Origin: Lepeophtheirus salmonis
Lineage: Eukaryota > Arthropoda > Copepoda > Siphonostomatoida > Caligidae
Assembly (NCBI RefSeq): GCF_016086655.4
Contig: NC_052132.2
Coordinates: 14,572,805 to 14,636,804, forward strand
Direction: 5' to 3'
DNA length: 64,000 nucleotides
Position 1 is the first letter of the stretch, and every line of letters begins with the position of its first letter. The notes under the pieces are model-generated. The model was not told the origin of the DNA, did not search any database, and saw nothing but the letters and a program-made list of their open reading frames with translations. The translations under genes were made by a program, and so were the position numbers. Positions 1 through 11,399 of this stretch are shown here, piece by piece.

Positions 1-2578
1 CCTTTTATATGTTATACGATTTGCCAGATTTAATTTGGGTTACCGTGGCTTTAGAGAGAGGTGATATCCTGTCGACGTACCCTTAAGGCGTGTAGTAATA
101 AAATAAGCCCAAGTTTAAAAATAAAAAATCCTCCAGACACCCCTTTAGGTCCTTGTGAATTCCCAAATTTTTTGAAGATAAAGCTTAAATAAATATAGAA
201 ATACGAATATTAATATAGGATTACGAACAGGTACCAAAGTATTGATATTGTTAAAACGCTAGTTCACAATGATTTTGACAAAAGTAGCAGTACCAAGTCC
301 CTTCTTGAACTGCTTATTGAGAGTCTCTAAATTACAGACCAATGTGTTGCAATCAAAAATCAGCTAAAACACTCTATTGAAGTGTTTTTAATTACTTAAA
401 CCCCTTCCACAACAAATGAATATTTAACATTTTATTTATATATTTTTTTTCTTCATTGAAACAACTGTTTAAAAAGTTTCCAACTTTTTTTTTAATTATT
501 TTTATGGTGGGTAGGTTATGCATCTCTCACTCTTGAATCCCCAGCCACTTTATAAAGTTTTTGATTCATTTATGTGTACATACATACAAATTTATATAAG
601 CTTAAAATGATCTCGCAACATTAATTAAAAATAGAAAATATAAATCTGTAAATAAAAAAATAACTTTTTTTTAAACATAAAAAAGTTGTCAAAACTTAGT
701 GAGATGCATTTTATCATTCTAATTTAATTTGATTTAGCTTTTTTATTTTAGTGAACAACAATAGTACTAAAAGAAAGAGGGAAAAGGGTACAAAGAGAAT
801 TTTTGCAATTATTACTTTTTTTATTTAAAAGACGAATTTTGTCAACATTAAAGAGTAGTTCCACGCTAAAAAGTACTAAAATTTCAAAAAAAACAAAACA
901 TAGTCACATATTTTTAGCATCAAAATGAAAATAATCTTGAATAACAATCAAGAAAAGGATGAAATTCCAATTTATTTAAGACCAATATTTCAAAGACATA
1001 CTTAAGTCAATTATAAGATTTGTATACAATATTAAATATATAGAGGACATGGTGTATACACTATACATATTAGTAAGTATAAAACATCTTTTAGGGTATT
1101 GAGAAGGCAGGGTGCCCTTTTTGAAAGGATAAATGAAATTTACAATGACTGGAGGTATTATACACATTTTATGGTATAAAAGTTAACCAAAGAAAAAAAT
1201 AACAAAAGTCCAGAAAATTTGACTTTTTATGAAAATATTTTAGTTGTCATATTTAACATTAATAGTATTTTAAGCACTGAAGAATAATATGTCGAATAAA
1301 AAATATTTTTTTAGTAATTTTTAAATATATTTTTTAAATATTTAATAATTTATATATGGCTATGAGCCTACGACTTGAAATGTTTAAAAAGTAAAATATA
1401 TCATAAAATCTTAATCATAGCCATCCAAAACAAAGAATAAATTTTAGAGTATTAGTACAAAAAGCAAGAAGACTCTTAAACATATTTTTTAAGAACCAAT
1501 AGCAGAGAAGGGACGAGACATTATGTCCTTGTAAAATACTGAACCAATTCTACCTTTAAGTACCATTTGTATAACATGTAGTCTATACCCTTTGAGTTAG
1601 TAATACAATAAACCATAGACAAGTTTTACAATATACAAAATTAATGTATTTATATGGATCGAAAGGCCACAGCAGGACTCATAAGTAAAAAAATGATGCT
1701 TTTGTAAATTATATTAACGAAATTAAGCAGTGTAAAAAATAAAAATTACGAAATAAAGAGCTATTATATTTTTACACATCTTTAACAAAAATTATTCAAT
1801 TTTTAAACAATGCACGTATGCAGTTAGAAACAAGCATTTATATATTTATGAATATACATTCAAACTTGTAATAGGCAGGCAGTCAAAGAAAACTTAAAAG
1901 GGGAGCACTTAGTACATGTTACTTTTTAAACCAGGTTTGTTATTTATAAACAATTCAGAATATTTTTTACTCCATTATCTTGTGTTAAAGAGAAGTAAGT
2001 CTTCTTCTTGTTCTCTTGTAATTATATCAACAAAATAATTATAAAAGTACATCCTGATTGTACATGAACACGACGTGGGACAAAAGGTATTTTAAGTATC
2101 ATATTAAGGACCAATATCACCTTAGCAAGCGTATAATATTAAGTTGTAAAAAACTTTATTGACAGACACATTCAAGCGCTATTGCTATTAAAATTTTTTA
2201 TTAATCCATAGAATTCTAGATACCTGGAATAATTACCTATAAATTTTTTCCCCACATGAGGGGATTATAAAAGGAATGATTGGTAGAAAAAAAGTAAAAT
2301 CTCCATTCCTTCAAGAAGAGGGGAAATAAAGAAAACAATATAAGCTGCATGAGTGATCCCTTCATGTGTCTATAACTCCATGATTAATCTTATATTAGAC
2401 GACCGTATCTGTTGTGTTCAGATAGTTACTATAAAATACACTCCCATACTAAAATTTGTTAATGAAATTCATTTTCTTAATTGTTTTGAACATTTCATTA
2501 ACCCATGCATAAAATCAAAATATAATTTAAATCATTGATTCTAATTGAAATTAATTAACACTATCCTTATCTTTTTAG
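1..2578 (+). other. Neurexin intron (3' part)
   Basis: Non-coding, very AT-rich sequence ending in the acceptor TTTTTAG at 2572-2578. I found no exon for the N-terminal half of LNS2, so it lies upstream of the window. A block near 905-1000 resembles 52200-52300 (shared CTTGAATAA.AATCA... and CAATTTATT...), suggesting an unclassified dispersed repeat. Short ORFs at 976-1167 (minus) and 2353-2538 look like chance. Confidence 0.75.
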
Positions 2579-2742
2579 GTGATGAAGAGGACGATTTCCT
2601 ATGTATTAGCTTAAAAGACGGAACAATCAGCCTCATTGTACAACTTGGAATGGGCAAGTTGAATACAGGGATTAATAACCATCAAGTCCGATTTGATGAT
2701 AACAAATGGCATCATTTAACCATCAAACGGAGTGGAAAACAG
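2579..2742 (+). CDS. Nrx-1: Neurexin exon, LNS2 central part
   Basis: This 164-nt exon starts in phase 1 after CTTTTTAG and ends in phase 0 at CAG|GTTTGA. It encodes the middle of the LNS2 beta-sandwich: DEEDDFLCISLKDGTI, LIVQLGMGKLNTG, then FDDNKWHHLTIKRSGKQ. The pattern D(F/Y)L.ISL..G......LG.G followed by DN.WH....R is typical of neurexin LNS domains. It matches vertebrate LNS2 (ADYVNLSLKSGA...NDNAWHDVRVTRN) better than LNS4 or LNS6. The exon stops right after the KR.GKQ segment, which is where vertebrate neurexins carry splice site 2. The exon for the first half of LNS2 is outside the window. Confidence 0.92.
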
Positions 2743-3047
2743 GTTTGAATTTTTGAGTTTGTTTAAATCTCATATGTAAAAGGAAATTTGTAAAAAAAGT
2801 TATCGTAGCTCACTTTAGTTTTTTTTTACTTTCTCTTCTAAAAAATATATAAAATGAGTTTGACAAACTTGGAATGTAAAACTGTCAAAAAATAATCTTC
2901 ATTTTGATATGATATAGCCATTAAATAAATTTTCTTTAGAAAATTTTGTAAGAAGGAAATATTTTTTTTCTTCAGTACATGTAACTTCAATCAGGAATAT
3001 TATATATACATTTTAAATATTAAATGACCATATTATGTCTCTTTCAG

Positions 3048-3074
3048 CTAACGAATACACGTTCTGCTTGTCAT
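3048..3074 (+). CDS. Nrx-1: Candidate neurexin splice-site-2 microexon (9 residues)
   Basis: These 27 nt are bounded by a strong acceptor (TTATGTCTCTTTCAG) and a strong donor (CAT|GTAAGTTT). Both neighbouring exons meet in phase 0, and 27 nt in phase 0 encode LTNTRSACH without a stop. Inclusion would therefore insert nine residues between KRSGKQ and ILLTVDG and leave the frame unchanged. In vertebrate neurexins the same point of LNS2 is splice site 2, which takes 8- to 15-residue inserts near the calcium-binding rim and changes ligand choice. The sequence itself is not clearly similar to the vertebrate inserts. The call rests on splice signals, length, phase and position; no transcript was seen. 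Confidence 0.68.
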
Positions 3075-3568
3075 GTAAGTTTATTTTAATATGTAAATAG
3101 GGTTTTTCGATCACTATGGAAACTTCCTCAAAAGATAAAATAACTATATTCGATATATTGACTTTGTTAACTAATCATTCCTTTAACCTAATTAACGAAT
3201 CAAACGACTGGATTCACAAACCAAGTTCCTATATTGTCAAATCAAGTTTTTTTTTCTAATAGATGTCATAATTAATACAAGAATTTAAATTATGCTACAT
3301 TTATTTTATAAGAATATGAAATAGTTCTAAAATACAAAATATTTAGTTGTTGTAAATTTTAGATATTATTTACATCCAGAGTTTTTAACATCCCGTTCCA
3401 GAAAAAGCTGTTCCATAATGCAATGCTTGATAAATCACGCCATATCAGCAAATGATCAATCTTTACCAATTTTTATAAGAATTATAAATATTTCAATTTA
3501 GCAAAAATGAAGAAAATTGACAACTTATTATTGAAAACAATTCAACTCCCTAAAAGATGATCTAATAA

Positions 3569-4214
3569 TATGTTGTGGAAAAAGTAATTTCATATTTCAG
3601 GCTTTTTTTTCATTACAAAGTGTATCTTGTTCATAATTGGTCATAATGGATCGTCCGATATATTGTTGTAAAGGTGGGAGAGTATACGTCAAATTCTTTT
3701 AGGGGAGGATTGAGCTTGGCTGATTCAGTCGTTAATTATCGTGCTTATAGTAAGGTGGTCTCTAAGGAAGAAATTAGCCATATTTTACATATTTACTACT
3801 TGAAAGAAAAAACACGTTGGAAGCGGCCAAGGCGCGTTGTGGTGAATAATGCACAACCCATTGGCAGATCTGTCGTGGAAAATGTCGATAAAATCATGGA
3901 AAATATCAATATAGACTGTAATTTTAGCAGTTGTAGCATCGCCGAGGAGCTGATTTTTTATCATAAAATCAATTTGAACCATTTGCAGAGGTCTGGATAC
4001 AAAAAAGATACTCAAGGCCTATTAAAATTGATTTTCCAAGTTTTATGCCAATATGGGCAAGTGTTTCTGCGAGGGGGGAATATGGATTGGATTCTCGTCC
4101 GCAACAAGTTTTCGAACATAATGAGGCATACTTGTCTTAAATTGGAGGAGTGTAACAATTCTTCTAATCAATGAAATAAAGTGAACATTAGGAAATTACT
4201 TTTTCCAAACCTAA
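3569..4214 (+). mobile_element. Internally deleted mariner-like element
   Basis: Both ends carry related terminal repeats: GTGGAAAAAGTAATTTC near 3575-3591, and its inverse GAAATTACTTTTTCCAAACC near 4193-4212, followed by TA. An open frame at 3674-4174 holds the mariner N-terminal helix-turn-helix region (ENVDKIMENINID, FSSCSIAEELIFYHKINLNHL, then GYKKDTQ). It then jumps to a C-terminal remnant (ILVRNKFSNIM). The catalytic core, including all three catalytic aspartates, is missing. The length is about 646 bp against roughly 1.3 kb for a full mariner. It sits in the splice-site-2 intron, 0.5 kb after the candidate microexon. The same subfamily recurs at 31290 and 41050. Confidence 0.85.
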
Positions 4215-4260
4215 TATATTTGCATATTCACGGCATTTCCTCACTAAAACAAAAATTCAA

Positions 4261-4460
4261 CATGTTATTTGTTGTCAGCTGTCGATTTTTCTGATTTTCA
4301 GTGTTCTGCAGATTGATTGGTTGAATTAAAATTAGCTATTGTTGAACTCTGATTCTTTGTAATGGTTAGGAAGAATTGTCTAATTATCAACTGATTTTTG
4401 GCACTTTTTTTTGGTATGAAAAGTAGTGTGATACAATAGAAATTATGATATTTTTAAAAT
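4261..4460 (+). repeat. Dispersed repeat family A, unit 1
   Basis: The unit begins with TTTGTTGTCAGCTGTCGAT and continues with GATTGGTTGAATT, CAACTGATTTTTGGC, a T-run, GTATGAAAAG and GATACAATAGAA. The same ordered blocks occur at 21590-22050 (two units) and, in part, at 4900-5050, 60340-60370 and 60730-60850; the first block also occurs inverted at 45515-45540. No coding content. The family is not identified. Confidence 0.6.
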
Positions 4461-4899
4461 TTGTAAATTAAAACTCAAAATTGTATTCGGGGCGTAAGAA
4501 AAATAAATTTAAAAGAAATAGCCCTTTTAAATTTATTTATGTTGCCACCGCAAACTACATATTTTTCACACCACTTTCCGAATAATATATTTTTTATTTT
4601 GCTCAGGGCCCATTGGTAAACTTTATCATCTTAGTAGTTTAAAAAAATTTCCTTATAGTGGACTTTCTAAAATTTAAGACTTTTAAGGAGACCTATAACA
4701 GAAACAGGACTTATCATAAGCCCCCCGTATTAAGAATCGATACAACTCTAACAAATAAATAATGGCGTATTTGGAAAACGGCGTTAGTTCGCAAATATTA
4801 AAATTGACACTGTATTTTTTTAGCATTTGATTTCGTATTACTCTTTCATTTATTTTTGGGCTAAATTAGTTATATTTTAATCATATAAATTCTTGGTAA

Positions 4900-5050
4900 G
4901 TTGTGAACAATTCTTAACAAGGAATGAATACTAATTATACTATGGTAGAGAGGAATTGACTTACTATCAACAGATTTCAGACATTTATCTATTTTTTATC
5001 AAGAAAAGTTCCAGCAATACAATAAATATCAAAACTTTATTTTAGGTATT
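4900..5050 (+). repeat. Dispersed repeat family A, unit 2 (partial)
   Basis: The order GAACAATTCTTAACAAGGAATGAATACTAATTATAC, GGAATTGACTTACTATCAACAGATTTC, a T-rich stretch, then CAATACAATAAATATC parallels the second half of the units at 4340 and 21700. It ends about 80 bp before the acceptor of the next LNS2 exon. Confidence 0.45.
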
Positions 5051-5128
5051 TGACAAAATCGGATCGAAAAACCCAATAAATTTACAAATGATGTATTTAT
5101 ATAATATTATACAATATCCGTTTCTTAG

Positions 5129-5281
5129 ATACTTTTGACCGTGGATGGAATATATTCAGAAAAATGGATGACTACTGGAATGTTTTACATGCTTGCATCC
5201 AGTAAGGTTTTTATTGGAGGAAGTGATGAGAACACTTTGGGTCAGCTCAAGATCCCTAACTTCATAGGGTGTTTAAAAAAG
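5129..5281 (+). CDS. Nrx-1: Neurexin exon, LNS2 C-terminal part
   Basis: This 153-nt phase-0 exon has acceptor TTTCTTAG and donor AAAAAG|GTATTA. It encodes ILLTVDGIYSEKW, TTGMFYMLASSKVFIGG and LGQLKIPNFIGCLKK. It aligns along its length with vertebrate LNS2 (TISVDGILTTTG...FYIGGSP...NNFMGCLKD). The VDG strand, the FIGG turn and the GCL cysteine, which closes the LNS disulphide with a cysteine in the next exon, are all conserved. Reading past the donor gives a false open frame to 5362 that is intron. Confidence 0.93.
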
Positions 5282-8200
5282 GTATTAATATATAAAGGCA
5301 TTTTATATCAAGTGTACATATTTGACGGCCAATTTTTGGACAGGGTGTATACTTCTAATTAAAAACATCATGCACAAAATTGTAGGCTTAAGGTTTCTAC
5401 TTAGTGGCTCCTGAAATTTATAGTATTTTCTAATGACCAATGAGTTCAAAAGACCACAACTTCCTTCATAATTTAATAATTTTTAGGGTCTTGGTACCAA
5501 AAGTCTTGCAAAAATAAGCACTATTTTTTTTTTTACGTAAGTCTATTACAATCAAAACCGTCTTGACAATTTTGGCAAAAATTCGAAATGGCGCTATATA
5601 CAAGTAATTTTGTCTATTTATTCTAAAGATTCTCTCGATCATATTTAAAAAAAATTAGAGTGGGCCATGAGTAGGTGTGGAATTTTTGTATAGAAAAAGA
5701 CTCTTTACTATTTTGAAAACGAAAAAGGGTTGATACGTCTATTACTTTTTTCTATAATGATCATTATTTCATAGATCATCGTAGTGTTAATATCTCTCTC
5801 TAAAGTAAAAAAATTATATCCCATCTTTGGTACTAACTGTTTTAAAAAGGCATAATAAATTTCACTAAATGTAAAAGGTTATCCCCTTTATAGCAGTAAT
5901 ACACTTTCTCTCACTTAACAAACAGCTAACGTTAAAGAGCAGAGTTGTATAAAATAAGTCCACCCGATATTAAAAATCACAGAAAACCAAAAATAACGTG
6001 GTAATCCTGACAATTTGAAGAATTTTTTGGGAGGAGAGCAGCTTAGCTGTCATGGCTTTTATTAAATCAACTATAAACAGCTGTAAGAGAAGGGACATAA
6101 ACACAAATTCCACTCCTTAAACAGAAAATCACTTTGATGTGAATCCTCCATTCTACTCCGAGTCCAGCAAAGACTTACAATTATAACTCCAAAGTAAACC
6201 TTCATTGTTACTCTCCGTCTTTCATGAGCACACGCACACAAGTTATTACTTTATACTTAGAGGTTATGTCCTTTAGAATTAAATAATAATGACAACAGCT
6301 TTGGAAAAAAACAAAACTATATAACCAACTAAGAGGAAATGACGTCACGAATGTCTTTTGATTTTTTTACTAAGCAATTTACAGTTAGTAAATATTGCAA
6401 ATAGAAGCTCGAGTTTTATGAAGAAAGTACTTTTATAAGTACTAGTCTTGTGATAGATTTTTTGTAATATTTGAAACTAATAATAAATATATTAACATTA
6501 GTTAAATTAAAAAAATAGTTTTTACTTTGTATTTAAATGTTCCCTTCTCAAAAAATATAAAAAAACGATAACATTGTTGGAAAATAAAAAATCATTCATA
6601 GATTTCAAATACAGAAAGAATAGATGGAACGACGCTTCTCAATGGACAACACGATCGACAAAAATTATTCCCTTCAACTCTATGTGCGTAGATTGTTCCT
6701 AGAGAAGGAAATATACTTCATGTATATGGACTTTAGAGAAGATGATCCCTAGGTCAGATGAAGTAAATGTGTAATTCAATCTGATCAATTAAAGAAAACA
6801 GTATTTCCTGCTTTCTAGTTCGTATTTTATAGAACCCTAATAACAGCGGTCTTCATTCATTAGTACCATAAGTTTCAAGCCCATTTATTGATCTCCCTCT
6901 ACAAAAGTTCCATCCCTATCATTGGGATTACCTTCACTCCGAGCTTGAAGAAAAAGAGGTCAGATAATGAAATGATTTTTTCTTTTTTCATTAAGAAAAT
7001 ATTTTTATTCCTTGTGAGATTTTTACTAATTTTCTCAAATTGGTTTCCATGGAAAATACAATCTTATATATAGCTATATGAATATATAAGTACACTCAAC
7101 AATAACTCAAAAACCGCCTTGGGTCTATTACATCAATAAGTATGCATATTTTATGTAAATATCTTTTTAAATAATAAAAAATATATATTAAAATAAATAG
7201 AAAATACATGCAAATACAATTTACAATTTTTTTTTATAAAATGATCGATAATTTAATTTTGCAATAAATTCGCAAAAATAAATACAGATATTATCTGTCT
7301 CTATTAGTTTATTTTTGTAACTCAAAGAGTATATGCTTATTATTTCAATACAATTGATAAAAGAGGCCACAAGAATTGTTGAAAAAACCCCTCATATAAA
7401 TAAAAGGTCACGCTATCAAACTATAAAGAATAAAAAGTGCAACATTAATCAAAATATTAGAAAGTTTTATTTATAACATAGATTTTATTTTTCAGGAAGA
7501 TTAATTTTGAAAATTTGGGACTGTGACGTAGACACATTTCAAAAACATGCCTGAACACTTTCTTCCAGATTAACTAACCCTCAATTATATTCCATGAAAG
7601 CTAAAACTTGACAAGACTTCCTCTAACTTTTTTTTAGTCTTTGTTAATTTACCCCCGACACACCAATATATAAGGCCAGGGTTCCCCTTTTAAAAATATT
7701 TTACACCAATATCTTTATTTTTTGCAGCTTATTAATTACTAAATTTTTTACTAATAATACAAAATGGCAATACCTTTAATAAAAAATGTTTTGTTTTTCT
7801 TAAATGTACGTTTCACTCGACTAGATTTAGTAAATTTCCAATATTACTTATCACTAATTTCAGATACATATTTTTTTTAAGCCCTGCAAAACACCCCAGA
7901 CATCCTCTTATCTAATCAATTCCCTTCATTACATCTAAATCCCAATATATTGAAGATATTTGAATGCTGTTTTATATTTTAAGTAACAAATTAGAAAAAA
8001 AACCCGATCAATTTTGGTTTTAAAACTAAATCTACGAACGAAGAATTCAACTTTATCTGAATTAAAATCTAAATTATCAGAACATAATATTGCCTCTATT
8101 TAGATAATTTTCTTCCAATCAGAGTAAAACGACGTCCATATGTCTACTTTTATATTGGTTGGAATTTAATTTTGACATCATCTACCGTTAATGCGGATTT

Positions 8201-8806
8201 TTAATACAAATTATCCATCCCTATAGATTACGACCTTTCTATTAGAATTTGGATCTAACTTTTGGCCCATCTACTGTTACAGTAGTTACCTTTTTACTGG
8301 TCCTTTGAGTAAATCCTTGATGTTTTTTACTGCTTTGGGAAGTGTTTTGTGCATAATAAATGAATGACGATTTGGCAGTGACGTTCTTGTTTCTTCATCT
8401 CGTTCTTGCATCATTTTGAATGATTTAAGAACATAAAATCCCAGGTGGATAATTTCTCAGTGTCACCCTCAACATACATTTGAATCTCACTACAAAACTA
8501 GTTTTTATTTCTATAAACCAATTTTAACAAATATTTATAGATATAAATAGAACTTTGTCAGTATATAATTTATTGAAGTTTTTTCTACCCTCACTAAGAT
8601 ATTACTTCAAATGCCACACAAAATATGTAGAGACATATTTATTTATTTATGTGTAAAAATGCCATAATTACCCTACTTTCTAGCAGCATTTAATTTATAG
8701 TATAGAACGTCCATTGAAATATTGTTATAATAAATAAATGTCTTAATAACATTTTGGCAAGTTATTAATTCATTAATTTCAATATCTATATATTATTCAC
8801 TTGTAG
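5282..8806 (+). other. Neurexin intron, LNS2 to LNS3
   Basis: A phase-0 intron of about 3.5 kb. It contains a minus-strand copy of repeat family B at 6120-6270, described separately. The rest is AT-rich sequence in which I see no exon, RNA gene or recognisable transposon. The ORF at 6888-7073 looks like chance. The acceptor is CACTTGTAG. Confidence 0.7.
6120..6270 (-). repeat. Dispersed repeat family B, inverted copy
   Basis: The reverse complement reads AAGTAATAACTTGTGTGCG, TGTGCTCATGAAAGACGGAGAG, TTTGGAGTTATAATTG, GTAAGTC and CGGAGTAGAATGGAGG. This parallels 17395-17560 (GAAGTAATCACATGTGAGTG, TGCTCATGAAAATTGGAGAG, GTGGAGTTACAAGCATAAC) and 23080-23230. The origin is unknown; it could be a SINE or MITE relic. 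Confidence 0.55.
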
Positions 8807-8959
8807 GTGGAATTCTCTGCAGACTCCCTCTATCTACCCATTCTCAAACTAGCAAAAGAAGCATCACGACTCATTGTCATTCATGGAAGAATAGGCTTTA
8901 ATTGCCGACCTACCCCTCCTGTTCTCCCAGTGGCTTTTACTTCTGGAGATACTTATTTG
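8807..8959 (+). CDS. Nrx-1: Neurexin exon, LNS2 end to LNS3 start
   Basis: This 153-nt phase-0 exon runs from CACTTGTAG| to TTATTTG|GTAAGG. It encodes VEFSADSLYLPILKLAKEASRLIVIHG, then IGFNCRPTPPVLPVAFTSGDTYL. Vertebrate neurexins have VVYKNND..LELSRLAKEG....I.G...F.CE.....DP(I/V)TFE(T/S)PE here. The LAKE motif is a neurexin hallmark. The cysteine in FNCRP should pair with the GCL cysteine of the previous exon. The exon ends at the first strand of LNS3 and continues with VLPSWN, 27.8 kb downstream. Confidence 0.93.
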
Positions 8960-9230
8960 GTAAGGCAAAATAAATTGTATTTTATAACTTAAATTTATAT
9001 GCTATTTTGTTTTTTACAATACCAATAAAATATATTTATTTATATCATATTTGAATTTACACCCTTAGTTCATATCAATGTAGATGTTATCTATCTTTGC
9101 ACATGTGTATAATATTTTTTTTTAAAAGGTAATATTCAAAATAATGCAGTAGATAGTTAATATGTACTATGTACCGTTCCGCATATAAAATATCCAAGTA
9201 TACTCAAGAGCTTAAAAAATAAGTTTATTG

Positions 9231-9298
9231 AAGAATAAATGTGCTTATTCTATACTTCTACTATAAGAATAAATGTGCTTATTCTATACTTCTACTAT
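9231..9298 (+). repeat. Perfect 2 x 34-bp tandem repeat
   Basis: The unit AAGAATAAATGTGC..., 34 bp long, occurs twice head to tail with no mismatch (9231-9264 and 9265-9298). Within each unit AGAATAA and TTATTCT form a small inverted repeat. It lies about 270 bp after the donor of the LAKE exon. Confidence 0.95.
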
Positions 9299-9836
9299 AG
9301 CAGTGTCTGTATATAAAGTTTCCCTTAAAATAACACTTGTACTCAATAAGAGGGGGGGGGGACAAAATGGAATTTATCTATAAGCCAATTCATTCCACAA
9401 TAAACTTTCCGAAATCACTTTTTCTATTATTTTTATTGATTCTCTGATAGGGAATGAGAGGCAATCAGACTCAATATAACCCATAGTGTATATATAGAGT
9501 TCTCCTTTTAAAAAAGGTATTCCATTTCTGGGTACATATACATTATAGAAAGTCTTTATCTTGTGGGTATATGTAATTAATTCTTCACAACCAATCGGAG
9601 ATGGAAGAGGGATGCATTGATTTTTGTTCTAAATGCGAAGCTATAAAGATTCATTTATATATTCTATAAGTAGAGCAGAGTAGAATTAGTTGACTTCAAA
9701 TTCAACTTTAGGCATATTACTTCGCTTATAGAAGTGATAGTGAGATCTGAGCGTTTTTTTGCTGTTGTTTTTACATAGTTCAAAATAATATATATTTTTT
9801 TTTTTTTGCATTAATTTTATAACATAAAAAAGGGGT

Positions 9837-10473
9837 ATCATGTATAAATTTGCCCACACGTCACAATTTATCTTTCTATTACGAAATTGAAGACGGTGAC
9901 AGAGGATAGTTGAAATTCAATTCTTGCAATCTTTTAAAAATAAGGAAATAACTTTGGAACGTCAAGTGAAGGAACGCGAATTGATGGTTGGAAAGGAGAA
10001 AGATCTCGACTTTTCGGAGTCATTCGGATAATTAGTACAATGATACCATCCAAGAAGAAGAAGTATTTCTGAAATATTATTCGCAAATAGGAGTTGTTGG
10101 ACAGCTTTGGATCTAAATATTTTCTTTTAGAAGGATTATGAATTAAATTTAAACAAATTGGAAATTTGGACTTCTTTAATTTAATGTTTTTAATTTGTTT
10201 TAGAGTGTTTCTTTTCTTTATTTACATAAGTAATCCCTTACACACAAATAGACCTTCCATCTACTTTTGTGATCCTTCGAAGGGCAAATTATCCGAATAA
10301 CTCGAAAAAATTGAGATCCTTCTTTTCGCTTCGTATTCCTTCACTTGACGTACCAAAGTTATTTCCTGATTATTAAAAGGTTGCGAGAATTGAATTTCAA
10401 CTCTTCTCTATCGCTGTCTCCAATTTTGCGATAGAAAGAGAAAGTATGACGACCGGACATACTTATACAGGAT
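9837..10473. mobile_element. Long-arm foldback / MITE-like element
   Basis: Two inverted arms of about 190-200 bp enclose about 240 bp of AT-rich sequence. The left arm begins ATCATGTATAAATTTGCCC; the inverse of the right arm reads ATCCTGTATAAGTATGTCC. Inside the arms GTTGAAATTCAATTCT.GCAA.CTTTT and GGAAATAACTTTG match closely, as does TCGGATAATT further in. No transposase is visible, so this would be a non-autonomous element. The family is unknown. Confidence 0.8.
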
Positions 10474-10519
10474 TCCTGAACAAGTCCGGGGCTTCATACA
10501 TGCATGGTCTTATTTTGTT

Positions 10520-10755
10520 TTAAATCCACCAATTTCAGTTAGTACCGACCTTCAAAAGACAGCTGTCAAAATTTCACTAATATTTGTTCTTTAGTTTGTG
10601 GAGTAATTGCTATTTGTGACGCTGCTTTTGTTATTTTCAAAACAATGGATCAAAAACAATCTCATGTTCTAATTTTGCACTGTGTCTTGATGGGGAAAAA
10701 TACTGTTGAAGCTGAGGAAAGGCAAGAAAAGTATTTTGGGGACTTCTCTCCATAA
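10520..10755 (+). pseudogene. Mariner transposase, N-terminal fragment
   Basis: A 36-codon frame at 10645-10755 begins MDQKQSHVLILHCVLMGKNT and continues VEAEERQEKYFGDFSP before a stop. This matches the start of mariner transposases of the MDK..FRVLIKHCFLMGKNTVE type. The preceding sequence (GACAGCTGTCAAAATTTCAC and following) looks like the 5' leader of such elements. The catalytic domain is absent. The tract to about 10850, with GTTAAGGCCGG, may be the deleted 3' end. This subfamily differs from the copies at 3569, 31290 and 41050. Confidence 0.7.
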
Positions 10756-11399
10756 ATCAATAAAAAATGATAATAATATTCAAAAAAAAAAATTATTTTT
10801 AACGAAAAAACCCTGTTTCCTTTGTTAAGGCCGGTACATTTCACCCCCATATGTTACTTAATCTTCTGTTATGGACCTGGGGTGTTTATTTATTAAATAA
10901 ACACCCCCGGTGGAGTGTGTGTTATGATAACAGTTTTTACTTATCCAATGTTTGTGTCCACCATGAGTTGGGATTTAGTATAGGTAAGAATTTCCTGTAA
11001 TATTTTTTCCTACAGCAAAAATTCGAAGGGCTTCTGTCAGTTAGTCATAAAAATTATCCATAAATGATTTTACATGCAGAAAAAAAAATACTTATGTAAT
11101 ATGGGCGTAAACTTAACATTTTTTATTTTAGAAAAAAGTCAAATTGTTTATTAAAAGCGGTTTTTTTCACTACACTTGAGGACCTTATCAAATAAATATT
11201 GTGTTGACTAATATGAAGTGCGTCATACTAAGCTTTTAAAAAATAACAAAAACATATAAGAAATATATTATTTTTCGTGTGTATAAAAATACCTATAAAG
11301 GCTTGCTTGCAAGAGTAACATTGATAATTAGTTTTAATATCTCAAGCTATAAAATCTGACTTTTGAAAGTTATTTGATATTTTTGACTTTGAATGATGA

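Noticed and set aside
3785..4015. Minus-strand ORF
   Set aside because: Shadow of the plus-strand mariner frame.
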